From assembly GCF_964212655.1 (NCBI RefSeq), contig NZ_OZ156465.1:2232001-2296000 (forward strand): 64,000 bases of DNA, in the 5' to 3' direction. This document shows, one piece after another, positions 38,318 through 48,896 of this stretch. Numbering within the stretch: position 1 is the stretch's first letter; each line of letters starts with the position of its first letter. A program made the position numbers and the translations under genes. Origin of the DNA: Candidatus Thiodiazotropha sp. LNASS1. Its GTDB lineage: Bacteria > Pseudomonadota > Gammaproteobacteria > Chromatiales > Chromatiaceae. Under the pieces are notes generated by a model that was not told the DNA's origin, searched no databases, and worked only from the letters and a program-made list of their open reading frames with translations.

Positions 38318-39115
38318 ATGCTTTGGAAGTTCTCGATCATCACCCTTGTCACGCTGTTGCTGAGCGGCTGTTCCATGCCGGATCAGATCGATGTAACAAA
38401 AAACTGGAGTGCCAGCCAATTCTATTCAGAAGCCAAAAGCGCGCTGATGGATGGCGATTATGATGAAGCGATCAAGCACTATAACGGATTGCAGGCACGC
38501 TTTCCCTTTGGCCGGTACGCCACCCAGTCACAGCTAGACATCATCTATGCCCACTATAAGAACAGTGAGCCGGAATCAGCGATCATGGCGGCGGATAGAT
38601 TTATCAAATTGAATCCCCAGAGCCCATATGTCGATTATGCCTACTTTATGAAAGGCATCACCAACTATAACCGGAACCAGAGTATCTTCAGCCGGATACT
38701 CCCATCCGATCCGTCTGAGAGAGATGCCGGTGCAGCACTCGATGCCTTCAATGACTTCGACAAACTTGTACGCCGTTATCCCGACAGCAGGTATTCAGCA
38801 GACGCGCGACAGAGGATGCTCTATCTCAGAAACAACCTGGCAAAATATCAGATACACATCGCGGAATACTACATGCGACGGGGTGCTTATCTGGCGGCCG
38901 CCAATCGGGCCAACAGGGTGGTCACCCGGTTTCAGCGCACTGATGCGATGCAAAGGGCGCTGGAGATCATGGTCGATGCCTACACAAGACTGGGTATGAC
39001 CGAACTTGCAGATGATGCGAGGCGGGTATTGACCCTCAATCTTGAGAATGGCCGTTTAAATAACCCGGCTGAAATTGAAACGGAAAAAGAGGTGATCTCC
39101 AGAGAACCACTATAG
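38318..39115 (+). CDS. bamD: Outer-membrane assembly lipoprotein BamD
   Basis: Essential lipoprotein of the Bam complex that inserts outer-membrane barrels. 265 residues. The lipobox LLLSGC places the acylated Cys at residue 18. The rest is a run of TPR-like helices with QFYSEAKSALMDGDYDEAI, QARFPFGRYATQSQLDI and YPDSRYSADARQRMLYLRN. Alone between rluD (divergent) and glnB (convergent). Confidence 0.95.
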   Translation: MLWKFSIITLVTLLLSGCSMPDQIDVTKNWSASQFYSEAKSALMDGDYDEAIKHYNGLQARFPFGRYATQSQLDIIYAHYKNSEPESAIMAADRFIKLNPQSPYVDYAYFMKGITNYNRNQSIFSRILPSDPSERDAGAALDAFNDFDKLVRRYPDSRYSADARQRMLYLRNNLAKYQIHIAEYYMRRGAYLAAANRANRVVTRFQRTDAMQRALEIMVDAYTRLGMTELADDARRVLTLNLENGRLNNPAEIETEKEVISREPL

Positions 39116-39138
39116 CCATGACTGAGATCCTCGAAGGA

Positions 39139-39821
<683 letters not shown>

Positions 39822-41438
39822 TCAACGATTTCGTTTAGACCAGGTGAGCGGATAGCGGCGGTCTCGCCCATAGGCACGACGGGTGATCTTTATGCCTGGC
39901 GGCGCTTGACGCCGTTTGTACTCGTTACTATCCACCATGCCGATCACACGCAGCACCGTCCGCTCATCGAATCCTGCCGCAACGATCTCCATAACCGATT
40001 GATCCAATTCAACATATCGCTCCAAAATCTCATCCAGCACGGCATAATCAGGGAGTGAATCACTATCCCTCTGATCCGGCGCCAGCTCAGCGGACGGCGC
40101 CCTCTCCAGGACCCGCCGGGGAATGACCTGTGACAGTGAGTTTCGATAGCGGCATAAGCGATAGACCAGGGTTTTAGGAACATCCTTTATCGGAGCGAAT
40201 CCGCCCGCCATGTCGCCATACAGGGTTGCGTAACCCACCGACATCTCGCTCTTGTTTCCCGTTGTGAGCAGGATGCGTCCTTTTTTGTTACTGATCGCCA
40301 TGAGTATTATCCCGCGGCAGCGCGCCTGGATATTCTCTTCCGTCACATCGACGGCTCTGCCGGCGAATTCATCCGCCAGCATCTCCAGAAAGGCATTGAA
40401 AGCGGGCTCGATTGATATGGTGCGATACTCCACTCCCAGCAACTCGGCTTCGGCAACGGCATCCTGGTTACTCATCTCCGCGGTGTATCGGGACGGCATC
40501 ATCACCACCTCCACCTGATCCGGTCCGAGGGCATCTGCCGCAATTGCCAGCGTCAGGGCGGAGTCGACACCGCCCGAAAGGCCTATAATGGCCCCGTTGA
40601 ATCCATTCTTGAGCACATAATCCCTCACCCCGGTGACAAGCGCCTGATAGACCCGCTCCTCCTCCGACACAAGCGGTGCGATCATCCCGGTCGACGGTTG
40701 CGTAGGGTCCTCCTCCATGGAGAGATCGACACAAACGCTGGTCTCCGTAAAGAAATCGAGGCGCTGTATGAGCCGGCCTTCGGCATTCACCACAAATGAA
40801 CCGCCATCGAATACCAGTTCATCCTGTCCACCGACCAGATTGACATAGACGATGGGAAAACTGTTCTCCCGAGCACGATTTTGCACCAGCTCTTCACGCT
40901 CCGGCGCCTTACCGATATGAAAAGGAGAGGCATTGATATTGAGCAGCAGCTGGGCTCCTGCGGCCCGACTCATGGCGGCGGGTTCCACTTCCCAAATATC
41001 TTCACATACCGTCAGCCCGATGCGCACGCCCTGCAACTCAAAGGTTACCGCCTCCCTGCCCGGTGAAAAATAGCGCATTTCGTCGAATACACTGTAGTTG
41101 GGCAGCTTGTGCTTCTCATATTCGGCCAGGATCTCGCCGTCACGCCAGACCCCCGCCACATTGTAGAGCTCCCCATCCCTGCGTCTTGGATAGCCCACAA
41201 CCAGGTGGATACCCCACACCCGCGAAACAATATGTGCAACCGCCAGCTCCACCCGCTGGATAAAGTGATCACGCAACAACAGATCTTCCGGTGGATAACC
41301 GGTGATCGCCAACTCGGGAAATACAATAGCGTCCGCCTTACCGACATGAGCCATGGCCTCATCGATTATGCGTTGAGCATTGCCTTCTATATCGCCAACC
41401 AGGAAATTGAGCTGGGCGAGTACTATCTTTAACTTCAA
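39822..41438 (-). CDS. nadE: Glutamine-dependent NAD synthetase
   Basis: Final step of NAD synthesis using glutamine as nitrogen donor. 538 residues. Start is a TTG with AGGAG seven bases upstream. The N-terminal nitrilase-like domain has the Glu42–Lys111–Cys145 triad (VFPELAITGYPPED, YEKHKLPNYSVFDE, LTVCEDIWE). The C-terminal synthetase half has the PP-loop LSGGVDSALTLAI near residue 287. Complete and of usual length. Confidence 0.96.
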   Translation of the reverse strand: MKLKIVLAQLNFLVGDIEGNAQRIIDEAMAHVGKADAIVFPELAITGYPPEDLLLRDHFIQRVELAVAHIVSRVWGIHLVVGYPRRRDGELYNVAGVWRDGEILAEYEKHKLPNYSVFDEMRYFSPGREAVTFELQGVRIGLTVCEDIWEVEPAAMSRAAGAQLLLNINASPFHIGKAPEREELVQNRARENSFPIVYVNLVGGQDELVFDGGSFVVNAEGRLIQRLDFFTETSVCVDLSMEEDPTQPSTGMIAPLVSEEERVYQALVTGVRDYVLKNGFNGAIIGLSGGVDSALTLAIAADALGPDQVEVVMMPSRYTAEMSNQDAVAEAELLGVEYRTISIEPAFNAFLEMLADEFAGRAVDVTEENIQARCRGIILMAISNKKGRILLTTGNKSEMSVGYATLYGDMAGGFAPIKDVPKTLVYRLCRYRNSLSQVIPRRVLERAPSAELAPDQRDSDSLPDYAVLDEILERYVELDQSVMEIVAAGFDERTVLRVIGMVDSNEYKRRQAPPGIKITRRAYGRDRRYPLTWSKRNR

Positions 41439-41663
41439 GGGCCAACTCCTAATCTATCACCTGAAACCATGGGTTCATTCGAGCAGATCACCATTGAAAG
41501 CCCAATCAACAACAATCCGAGTCATGCGTCAGCCATCAATCTGCATGTGATCAAATCGAAACAGACGCTGTTTTCCAGAGGCATTGCAGACTATTGCCGC
41601 GGATGTTGCAAGACCCATTCATCACGATTGACTCCTATCCACACATAATAAAGAATCAACCGG

Positions 41664-41900
41664 ATGGGACTCAGGTATATTTTTATCGCATTGGCACTGT
41701 GGGGCGTTTTCCTCATCGGCCGCCATTTCTGGCGACAAAATCAGCTAAAAAACAACAAGTCGCAACAGATCAAATCGGTAGACAGTGTCCAGTGCGCCTA
41801 TTGTGGTCTGCATCTACCCAAAAACGAAGCGGTCTGTAGCGGCGATGTGTATTATTGCAGCAAAGCCCATCAGAAGGCGGCTGAGAAACAGAAATCCTGA
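41664..41900 (+). CDS. PP0621-family small membrane protein with a Cys pair
   Basis: 78 residues. One N-terminal TM (YIFIALALWGVFLIG), a basic linker, and the family motif VQCAYCGLHLPKNEAV...YYCSKAHQ. The Cys/His pattern is zinc-ribbon-like. The family precedes pilS in many Gammaproteobacteria, as here with five bases between stop and start. Function unknown. Confidence 0.85.
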   Translation: MGLRYIFIALALWGVFLIGRHFWRQNQLKNNKSQQIKSVDSVQCAYCGLHLPKNEAVCSGDVYYCSKAHQKAAEKQKS

Positions 41901-41905
41901 ACATC

Positions 41906-43549
41906 ATGCTGAACTGGCTTGACTCACTCGATGATACCCTGAAAAACAGCGGCCAAGCCGACAAAGGAGCTGACCATACTCATTGGCGTTCCCTCAGCCT
42001 CTATCTGCTCTATCGAATCACCCTTTCACTTACCCTGATGTTCTTTTTCTATTCAGGCAGCGGACCTACATTTTTAGGATCAGTGGTGCCCGAGCTGTTT
42101 GCGATCACTGGCACACTTTATACCGCTTTGACCTTCGTTTCCGTGCTGTTTTTTCTCTGGCGTTCCCCTAATCCCGTGCAGCAAACCTACCTGGCCCTGT
42201 TCGTGGACATCAGCGCCATTCTCCTGCTGACCCATGCCAGTGGCGGTGTCCAGACCGGCATGGGCATGCTGATCGCCGTGTCAATCATTGCCGGCGCACT
42301 GATTATCGATGGCCGCGCCGCACTGCTGTTTGCCGCCCTGGCGGCCCTGGCGGTGATCACGGATCAAATATATATCTCCCTGAGCAAGACCACCATATTG
42401 CCCCGTTTCATTCAGGCCGGGTTCCTTGGCGCCGTCTTTTTCGCCACCGCCCTGCTTACCCTGGTGCTGAGTGGTCGCGTGCGGGCCAGTGAAAAACTGG
42501 CGCAGGACAGGGCCAATGAGTTGAACCACCTGGCAAAAATCAATGCCTATGTCATCCAGCACATGCGTACCGGGGTATTGGTTGTCGATGCCTCCGGCAC
42601 GATCGTCATGATGAATGATCCCGCCTGGCACCTGCTGGGCATGCCTGCCACCACCGGGAATCAATTAATCAAGGCCTCGCCTGAACTCGCAAATATGTTG
42701 AAAAAACACGACTCTAGTGCGAAACGGCGATACTATAATTTTCGATCTCAACGCCAGGGGCCTGAATTGAGGGCTCACTTCAATCCACTGGGGGGTAAGG
42801 AAAAAGGAGATATGCTGATATTCCTGGAGGACACCTCCCAAATCACTCGAGAGGCACAACAGATGAAATTGGCTTCGTTGGGCAGACTGACGGCCAGCAT
42901 CGCCCACGAGATCCGTAATCCCCTGGGAGCGATCAGTCACGCCAGTCAACTCTTCCACGAATCACCTGATCTGGATCCTGCGGACCAACGATTAACAGAG
43001 ATCATTAAAACCAATACCGAACGTGTAAATCAGGTGATAGAAAATGTGCTGCAGCTCTCTCGCCGCGACCCCGGAAAACCACATAATCTCCAACTTAAAC
43101 CATGGCTAGAGAGGCTCATTATCGAACTGATCAAGCATCACGGATTCGAAAGCCATCAATTGTTTCTGCAGATTGAGCCTACAAATACTGAGATCATTGC
43201 AGATCCAGAACAATTACGACAAATCGTAGCAAATCTCTGCAATAATGCCCGAGAACATGGTCCAAAGGATACATTGAAAGTTCATATAATTGGCGGAATT
43301 ACTCAAGAATTCAATCACCCTGTCGTTGATATAATCGATAACGGGCCAGGCATTGAACCAAAGGTGGCAAAGCAAATATTTGAGCCCTTTTTCACCACGC
43401 GAAACACTGGCACCGGGCTTGGACTGTATATCGCCAAAGAGTTGAGTGAAACCAATCATATCCGTTTGGAATATATTCCAGGTCCTACAGGAGGCAGTTG
43501 CTTTCGACTCCACTTTGACCTTTGGCAACACGGGGATAGACCAACATGA
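41906..43549 (+). CDS. pilS: PilS, sensor histidine kinase for pilin expression
   Basis: Membrane kinase that in Pseudomonas senses pilin in the inner membrane and phosphorylates PilR. 547 residues. Six TM segments fill about residues 30–190, followed by a PAS-like domain near 212–310. The phospho-acceptor His334 lies in ASIAHEIRNPLGAISHASQL. The ATPase domain has N-box NLCNNAREHG, DNGPGIEPK and GTGLGLYIAKE. It overlaps pilR by four bases. Confidence 0.96.
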   Translation: MLNWLDSLDDTLKNSGQADKGADHTHWRSLSLYLLYRITLSLTLMFFFYSGSGPTFLGSVVPELFAITGTLYTALTFVSVLFFLWRSPNPVQQTYLALFVDISAILLLTHASGGVQTGMGMLIAVSIIAGALIIDGRAALLFAALAALAVITDQIYISLSKTTILPRFIQAGFLGAVFFATALLTLVLSGRVRASEKLAQDRANELNHLAKINAYVIQHMRTGVLVVDASGTIVMMNDPAWHLLGMPATTGNQLIKASPELANMLKKHDSSAKRRYYNFRSQRQGPELRAHFNPLGGKEKGDMLIFLEDTSQITREAQQMKLASLGRLTASIAHEIRNPLGAISHASQLFHESPDLDPADQRLTEIIKTNTERVNQVIENVLQLSRRDPGKPHNLQLKPWLERLIIELIKHHGFESHQLFLQIEPTNTEIIADPEQLRQIVANLCNNAREHGPKDTLKVHIIGGITQEFNHPVVDIIDNGPGIEPKVAKQIFEPFFTTRNTGTGLGLYIAKELSETNHIRLEYIPGPTGGSCFRLHFDLWQHGDRPT

Positions 43550-44898
43550 CCCAGCCGATGGCATTGATCGTAGACGATGAACCAGATATTTGCGAGCTGC
43601 TCGAAATCACTTTGATGCGTATGGGGATCGCTTCACATTCTGTTTTCGATCTGAATACCGCTCATAAACTGCTCACCGAACAATCATTTGACCTCTGCCT
43701 CTCTGACATGCGACTACCCGATGGTAATGGAATCGATCTTGTACGGCATATAAATAATACCTACCCACATCTCCCCGTAGCCATGATCACTGCACATGGC
43801 AATATGGAATCCGCTATCGAGGCTCTCAAAGCGGGAGCTTTCGATTTCGTTTCTAAACCCGTTGATCTCGAAATGCTTCGCAAACTAGTGCAACAAGCAG
43901 TCAAGTTGGGTAGACCGAATCCATCCAGCAAATCATCACATGACATATCGGGGGCATCCGAACATTCACTCATGCTCGGCAATTCACCTCCCATGGTACA
44001 AATCCGGCAGCTAATCGATAAGCTGGCCCGCAGCCAGGCGCCTGTCTATATCAGTGGGGAATCAGGCACTGGCAAGGAACTCGCAGCAAGGCTAATTCAC
44101 AAAAATGGTCCACGTGCTGACCACCCCTTTGTTGCCGTCAACTGTGGTGCAATCCCCCAGGAATTGATGGAAAGTGAACTCTTTGGGCATAAAAAAGGGA
44201 GTTTTACCGGCGCCAACCAGGATCATCAAGGGCTCTTTCTCAGTGCCGATGGCGGCACTTTGTTTCTTGATGAAATAGCAGATCTACCGCTTCATATGCA
44301 AGTGAAATTATTGCGTGCAATTCAAGAAAAGCACATACGTCCCGTCGGTAGTCAAAAAGAAATTCCTATAGATGTCCGCATTATCAGTGCCACACACAAG
44401 AAACTCTCTGGAATGGTCGAAACCGGAGACTTTCGGCAGGATCTCTTTTACCGTATCAATGTCATTGAACTACCACTTCCACCCCTGAGGGAAAGAGTAG
44501 AAGACATACCATTACTTGCTCATCACTTTCTCACTCGCATTGCACGAGATTCAGATATAAAGAAATCCAAGCTCTCTTCGAATGCACTAAATAAACTGAA
44601 AAAATACGCTTTTCCTGGCAATATCAGAGAGCTGGAAAATATCCTTGAGCGCTCGGTCACTCTTCTCGATGGTTCCACCATTAAAGCCGATGATCTTCAC
44701 CTACCCACCAATCAACAGAGTGCTGAAAATAGTATTGGCAGCTCACAGCCCCTAGATGACAGAATGGAGCAGATAGAACGTGAGACGATAGTTAAAGCTC
44801 TTGAAGAGACGCGCTGGAATAGAACCGCAGCTGCCAAAAAGTTAGGCATGAGTTTACGCTCTCTACGCTATCGTTTGGATAAACTTGGAATTGATTAG
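43546..44898 (+). CDS. pilR: PilR, sigma-54-dependent response regulator
   Basis: NtrC-type activator of pilA. 450 residues. Receiver with phospho-acceptor Asp54 (LCLSDMRLPDGNG), then an AAA+ domain with Walker A GESGTGKE near 178, the sigma-54 contact loop as GSFTGA (the Ser variant is seen in other PilR proteins) and Walker B GGTLFLDEIADLP. A C-terminal Fis-type helix-turn-helix has AAAKKLGMSLRSLRYRLDKL. A matching sigma-54 promoter precedes pilA 11.6 kb away. Confidence 0.96.
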   Translation: MTQPMALIVDDEPDICELLEITLMRMGIASHSVFDLNTAHKLLTEQSFDLCLSDMRLPDGNGIDLVRHINNTYPHLPVAMITAHGNMESAIEALKAGAFDFVSKPVDLEMLRKLVQQAVKLGRPNPSSKSSHDISGASEHSLMLGNSPPMVQIRQLIDKLARSQAPVYISGESGTGKELAARLIHKNGPRADHPFVAVNCGAIPQELMESELFGHKKGSFTGANQDHQGLFLSADGGTLFLDEIADLPLHMQVKLLRAIQEKHIRPVGSQKEIPIDVRIISATHKKLSGMVETGDFRQDLFYRINVIELPLPPLRERVEDIPLLAHHFLTRIARDSDIKKSKLSSNALNKLKKYAFPGNIRELENILERSVTLLDGSTIKADDLHLPTNQQSAENSIGSSQPLDDRMEQIERETIVKALEETRWNRTAAAKKLGMSLRSLRYRLDKLGID

Positions 44899-44932
44899 GG
44901 TTAAATGTAATGCCTAAAGGAGGACTTGTTAA

Positions 44933-46060
44933 CTAATTTAAAGATGCTAGTATTTGTTGGACAACGTACGCTTGATGCTCCTCAATTCCCACCCACAATG
45001 GCAACCTCACTAATCGATTAGCAATGTTGTCCGTATTAGACATATCACCGTTTTTACGGCCAAATCGACGTCCCATTGGCGAGCTATCTAATGGCACATA
45101 GTGGAAAACAGCATGAATATCCCGCTGTTTGAGGTTAGTAATGAACTCTGTCCGGGCTTTTATATCAGGAAGAAGCAAATAGAACATATGAGCGTTATGA
45201 CTACAATTAGCAGGCACTATCGGGCGACGAATCTGCTGTAAATTCTCACATGCTTCAAACCACTGGAAATAAGTATTCCATATATTCAATCTTCGTTTTG
45301 TTATTTCTTCCGCCTCTTCCATCTGAGCCCATAGAAATGCAGAGATGATCTCACCAGGCAGGAATGAAGAGCCAATGTCTACCCAGCTGTATTTATCTAC
45401 CTGCCCCCGAAAGAACTGTCTTCTATTTGTACCCTTTTCACGGACAATTTCAGCACGCTCTACCAACTCTGGAGCATTAACTAGTAACGCCCCTCCCTCA
45501 CCAGAAATTATATTCTTTGTTTCATGGAAAGACAGCGTTGCCATATGTCCAATAGAGCCTAAAGGCCTACCTTTGTAGTTAGACATGATTCCCTGCGCTG
45601 CATCCTCTATTACCAAGAGATTATGGCGCTGTGCAATCTCCATAATCACATCCATCTCGCAGCCTACACCTGCATAGTGAACTGGAACAATAGCCTTTGT
45701 TTTACTTGTAATTGCATCTTCAATCTTATTTTCATCAATGTTGAGCGTATCTGCTCTAATGTCGACAAAAACAGGTATGGCACCGCGCAAGAGAAAGGCA
45801 TTTGCTGTCGATACAAAGGTGTACGATGGCATTATGACTTCATCACCGGGTTGTATATCTGCAAGAATCGCTGTCATTTCAAGAGCAGCGGTACAAGAAT
45901 GAGTCAAGAGTGCCTTTTCACATCCAACACGATTCTCTATCCAGGCATTGCATTTACTTGTGAAATCACCATCCCCAGCCAGATGCCCATTGGCATGTGC
46001 CTGACTGATGAACCAAAGTTCCTTGCCAGTCATGTATGGCTTATTAAAGGGGATTTTCAT
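44933..46060 (-). CDS. rffA: dTDP-4-amino-4,6-dideoxygalactose transaminase (RffA/WecE type)
   Basis: PLP enzyme that aminates dTDP-4-keto-6-deoxyglucose to the Fuc4N sugar nucleotide. 375 residues. The alignment to E. coli WecE is close over the whole length (DIQPGDEVIMPSYTFVSTAN and REKGTNRRQFFRGQVDKY). The PLP Lys is 182 in SFHETKNIISGEGG. This family also includes ArnB, so a role in an Arn-like pathway is compatible. Last gene of the nine-gene minus-strand cassette, convergent with pilR, 34 bases apart. Confidence 0.93.
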   Translation of the reverse strand: MKIPFNKPYMTGKELWFISQAHANGHLAGDGDFTSKCNAWIENRVGCEKALLTHSCTAALEMTAILADIQPGDEVIMPSYTFVSTANAFLLRGAIPVFVDIRADTLNIDENKIEDAITSKTKAIVPVHYAGVGCEMDVIMEIAQRHNLLVIEDAAQGIMSNYKGRPLGSIGHMATLSFHETKNIISGEGGALLVNAPELVERAEIVREKGTNRRQFFRGQVDKYSWVDIGSSFLPGEIISAFLWAQMEEAEEITKRRLNIWNTYFQWFEACENLQQIRRPIVPANCSHNAHMFYLLLPDIKARTEFITNLKQRDIHAVFHYVPLDSSPMGRRFGRKNGDMSNTDNIANRLVRLPLWVGIEEHQAYVVQQILASLN

Positions 46061-46078
46061 TGCACCCTCACTTGTTTC

Positions 46079-46942
46079 TCATTTCTCTGCTATCATTAGA
46101 AGTGATCCACCAGCTGCAAAATGTAGTCCATTGCGTATTAATATCCGCTCAAAGTCAAGTATTTTCTCTAGAATCCAGTTTGTTACTCCTCCAACCATCA
46201 ATTCTGATGTTTGATCAGTGTTATCACCTTTTCGCTTCTGTAATCTTGATAGCATCATCACTGGCAGCAACAGAGATACAAAAGATGTTGATACTTTGAT
46301 TGTGAAACCAGCTTCCTCTACTTTATCCTTCAATTCCGCAACACTGTACCTACGCACGTGGCAAGCCCGCACATCCGTCTGACTCCAAAGAAATGTATGT
46401 TGAGGTACCGTTATGATAATTCCTCCACCTGGTTTAACAGCACGATACATTTCAAATAATGCTTTTTGGTCTTCTACTATGTGTTCCAATACGTCAAAGG
46501 CGCCAATAACATCGAATTCTGAATCGAAAGGTATACTTCTTGCGTCCATTTGGAATAGTTCTGCCCTATCCACTCGACCTTTTGTGAATTGTAAACCTGC
46601 AATATAAATATCACTCGCTGACAGCTCGACATTCGGAAATGCCCTTTCAATTCCTGAAAGCACATAACCTGTTCCACATCCGATTTCGAACATCTTTTTC
46701 ATTCGTGGATAATGCTTTTGCAGCGCCCATATCACTAATCTATTACGAGACCTGAACCAGAAATGGCGTGTTTCCAATGGCGCGAGTTTTGCGAAATGTT
46801 CAACATTATAACCGCTATCTGCTTGCACTAATTTTTCGGCTAATACAGGAAATCTGTCAATCTCAGGCGGGGATAGTTGACAAGCGGGGCATTGCCATTC
46901 TTTATTATCATACCTAGAATCACAAAATATACAGATCCTCAT
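46079..46942 (-). CDS. Class I SAM-dependent methyltransferase with an N-terminal zinc-ribbon-like motif
   Basis: 287 residues. Two Cys pairs near the start (CIFC at 4–7 and CPAC at 18–21) look like a zinc ribbon. SAM motif I is MFEIGCGTGYVLSG (84–97), with FDVIGAFDVLEHI and AVKPGGGIIITVPQH further on. A C-terminal hydrophobic stretch (SFVSLLLPVMMLS) may bind the membrane. Such enzymes often methylate glycan residues; the substrate is unknown. 18 bases before rffA, same operon. Confidence 0.85.
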   Translation of the reverse strand: MRICIFCDSRYDNKEWQCPACQLSPPEIDRFPVLAEKLVQADSGYNVEHFAKLAPLETRHFWFRSRNRLVIWALQKHYPRMKKMFEIGCGTGYVLSGIERAFPNVELSASDIYIAGLQFTKGRVDRAELFQMDARSIPFDSEFDVIGAFDVLEHIVEDQKALFEMYRAVKPGGGIIITVPQHTFLWSQTDVRACHVRRYSVAELKDKVEEAGFTIKVSTSFVSLLLPVMMLSRLQKRKGDNTDQTSELMVGGVTNWILEKILDFERILIRNGLHFAAGGSLLMIAEK

Positions 46943-46967
46943 AGTATACTCGTCAGTAGTTTAATAA

Positions 46968-47300
46968 TTAACCGCCAGATAAATAGATTATAATTCCTAA
47001 CACAATGATAATAGATGCCAATATACCCCGCTTAGTTAATTCCTCTCTAAGAAAAATCCAACTGGCAATTGGCATCAGTACGAATGTCAGTGCACTCATT
47101 GCAATCACTGTTTTAAGCATTATGGCCTGTAATGAATAAACAATAAGCACCGTTACTAAGCTAAACATCATTACAGCTGTCATTGTAGTCATGTTTAAAT
47201 ACCCTTTTGTACTTGTGCTGCCTTTTTTGAGCAAAACATGTGAACCGACAGTAAGTATGACTGCAGCTAACAGAGCTAAATGATTTGAAAGATAACTCAT
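46968..47300 (-). CDS. SMR/ArnF-like four-TM half-transporter
   Basis: 110 residues with four hydrophobic helices in an EamA/SMR topology. C-terminal motifs ALTFVLMPIASWIFLREELT and IIIVLGIIIYLSGG are like those of ArnE/ArnF, which together flip undecaprenyl-phosphate-aminoarabinose. Its start overlaps the preceding, related gene by four bases, suggesting that the two proteins form a heterodimer. The cargo is inferred from neighbours. Confidence 0.78.
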   Translation of the reverse strand: MSYLSNHLALLAAVILTVGSHVLLKKGSTSTKGYLNMTTMTAVMMFSLVTVLIVYSLQAIMLKTVIAMSALTFVLMPIASWIFLREELTKRGILASIIIVLGIIIYLSGG

Positions 47301-47695
47301 ATTTTCTGTATCTCTTTTGATACTGAGGCAATTATTATCCCAATTATGATAATTGTGCAGCCAACAATATGTAGCATATTTATATTTTCATCGAACAAAT
47401 ACCATGCCCATGCAACATTAACGGCATAAACAGAAGACATTGCTGGATAGGCAATATTTAAACGCATCCGTTTGAGTACCAGCATCCAGAATACCATCTG
47501 GATTCCTAGGGCCATAATTTCCGCAATATAATATATATTTATAATTATACCAGTCACGCCGCCGCCTATACTTTCTAAGGCTGCATACTTGGCAAATACG
47601 AAGGCAAGAGACCTGCAGAGTATTGCCATAACCAACAATAAAACAGAAATAAAAACATCCTTGTTGACTATCTGTTTTAACGGTGTTGTATCCAT
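47297..47695 (-). CDS. SMR/ArnE-like four-TM half-transporter
   Basis: 132 residues, four TM helices after about 15 polar residues. The segment WMLVLKRMRLNIAYPAMSS corresponds closely to ArnE (WLLVLQNVPVGIAYPMLS) and is followed by DENINMLHIVGCTIIIIGII as in ArnE. The stop codon overlaps the start of the second half-transporter (ATGA). I propose a lipid-linked sugar flippase; multidrug or other small-molecule transport is less likely in this context. Confidence 0.8.
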   Translation of the reverse strand: MDTTPLKQIVNKDVFISVLLLVMAILCRSLAFVFAKYAALESIGGGVTGIIINIYYIAEIMALGIQMVFWMLVLKRMRLNIAYPAMSSVYAVNVAWAWYLFDENINMLHIVGCTIIIIGIIIASVSKEIQKI

Positions 47696-48847
47696 TTAGC
47701 CATACATCGATGACATTGCAGTGTATATTTCTGGCGTGATGAACCATTGTCTCTGCATTTCAACATCACCTATACCACGTCTCAATAACCTTATACGTTC
47801 TTTTTCATGCTTTAGCCGTTCTTTATTGTGACTATAACCTGTTTGAAATTTACTATGGGAAGGCTCAAATGGATCTCTATAGGAATCCATTAATTCATCT
47901 ATTTCGTCAATAAGGTAATTCGAAGTATACCCAAGTAGTTGCATCTCAGGTGCACATAACACTTCAATAAATCTCTTTACATTTTGCGGTAGATAATTCT
48001 TGTATTTCTGTAAAGAATTTACAGAAATACCATTCTGATCTGCAAATGAGGAGTTACCCTTCCAAGGTTTTCCATTCTGATCAACAATCCCGTTATCGAA
48101 TATATCTTTTTTAAAATCCTCAACGCCTAGATAATTTGTGATTTTATTTAATGTTTGCCATTTATTTGATACGAGATCTTCATATCGCACCATACAACCT
48201 TTTTTCCTTTTAGTGGCTGCATATGCAAAGGCTACACTTTTTCGCCATACTCTAAGACTGTAAAGTATTGGTCTATTTTCGCCTGTTAGGTTATCTCTGA
48301 TTCTGAAGTTAAGTGATGTGATCATGTCACGAGGATCACGCACAACGAATATTACTTTAACGCCCTCATTAATCATTGCCGGAGCGTATTCTTCAATTAA
48401 TACTTCTTTACTGCCAATTAATTCTTCTCTTTTTGCTGAATAGATATCCGCCAAAAGGTTTAATAAGTTTTTGTAAATATCAAAAAATGTTCCTGGCTTT
48501 AGTTGATCTAATACATCAATAATTTCAGGTGTCCAAAGGCCTTCTGCATAATTACGCATCCTGTTTTGAAATTCATTTAAAGTCTTTTTGTTAATTGAAT
48601 ATTCTATTAAATATTTGTTAAATTCCTGATTTACGTAACTAGTTTCTAAAAATAAATGGTCAAGCGGATATCTTCTTTTTATACCTCTGATATCGTTAAA
48701 CTGTTCTTTAAAAATAAAAAATAGTATAGGAAATGGTTGTGAGGCAATAGTAGCATTTGGATGCATGTTTACAATCTTTTCCACTATCGTGGTTCCACTA
48801 CGATAACAACCAGTAACAAGAATATGATTGCTGGCTCTTTTTGTCAT
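47696..48847 (-). CDS. PAPS-dependent sulfotransferase family protein
   Basis: 383 residues from the ATG; a GTG one codon upstream is possible. The 5'-phosphosulfate loop CYRSGTTIVEK lies at about residues 14–24 and the 3'-phosphate motif VIFVVRDPRDMITSLNFR near 165–182, so cofactor binding appears intact. No TM. These enzymes place sulfate on carbohydrates, lipids or proteins. It stops exactly one base before the ArnE-like start. Codon use and base content are AT-rich like the rest of the cassette. Confidence 0.85.
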   Translation of the reverse strand: MTKRASNHILVTGCYRSGTTIVEKIVNMHPNATIASQPFPILFFIFKEQFNDIRGIKRRYPLDHLFLETSYVNQEFNKYLIEYSINKKTLNEFQNRMRNYAEGLWTPEIIDVLDQLKPGTFFDIYKNLLNLLADIYSAKREELIGSKEVLIEEYAPAMINEGVKVIFVVRDPRDMITSLNFRIRDNLTGENRPILYSLRVWRKSVAFAYAATKRKKGCMVRYEDLVSNKWQTLNKITNYLGVEDFKKDIFDNGIVDQNGKPWKGNSSFADQNGISVNSLQKYKNYLPQNVKRFIEVLCAPEMQLLGYTSNYLIDEIDELMDSYRDPFEPSHSKFQTGYSHNKERLKHEKERIRLLRRGIGDVEMQRQWFITPEIYTAMSSMYG

Positions 48848-48896
48848 CACCTTATATATCTCTGCTTCAGTTTCTGTGGCTAGATACTGTTAGTTT

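Noticed and set aside
43546-44898. GSFTGA instead of GAFTGA in PilR as a defect
   Set aside because: The Ser form is known in other PilR proteins, so it is not evidence of lost sigma-54 contact.
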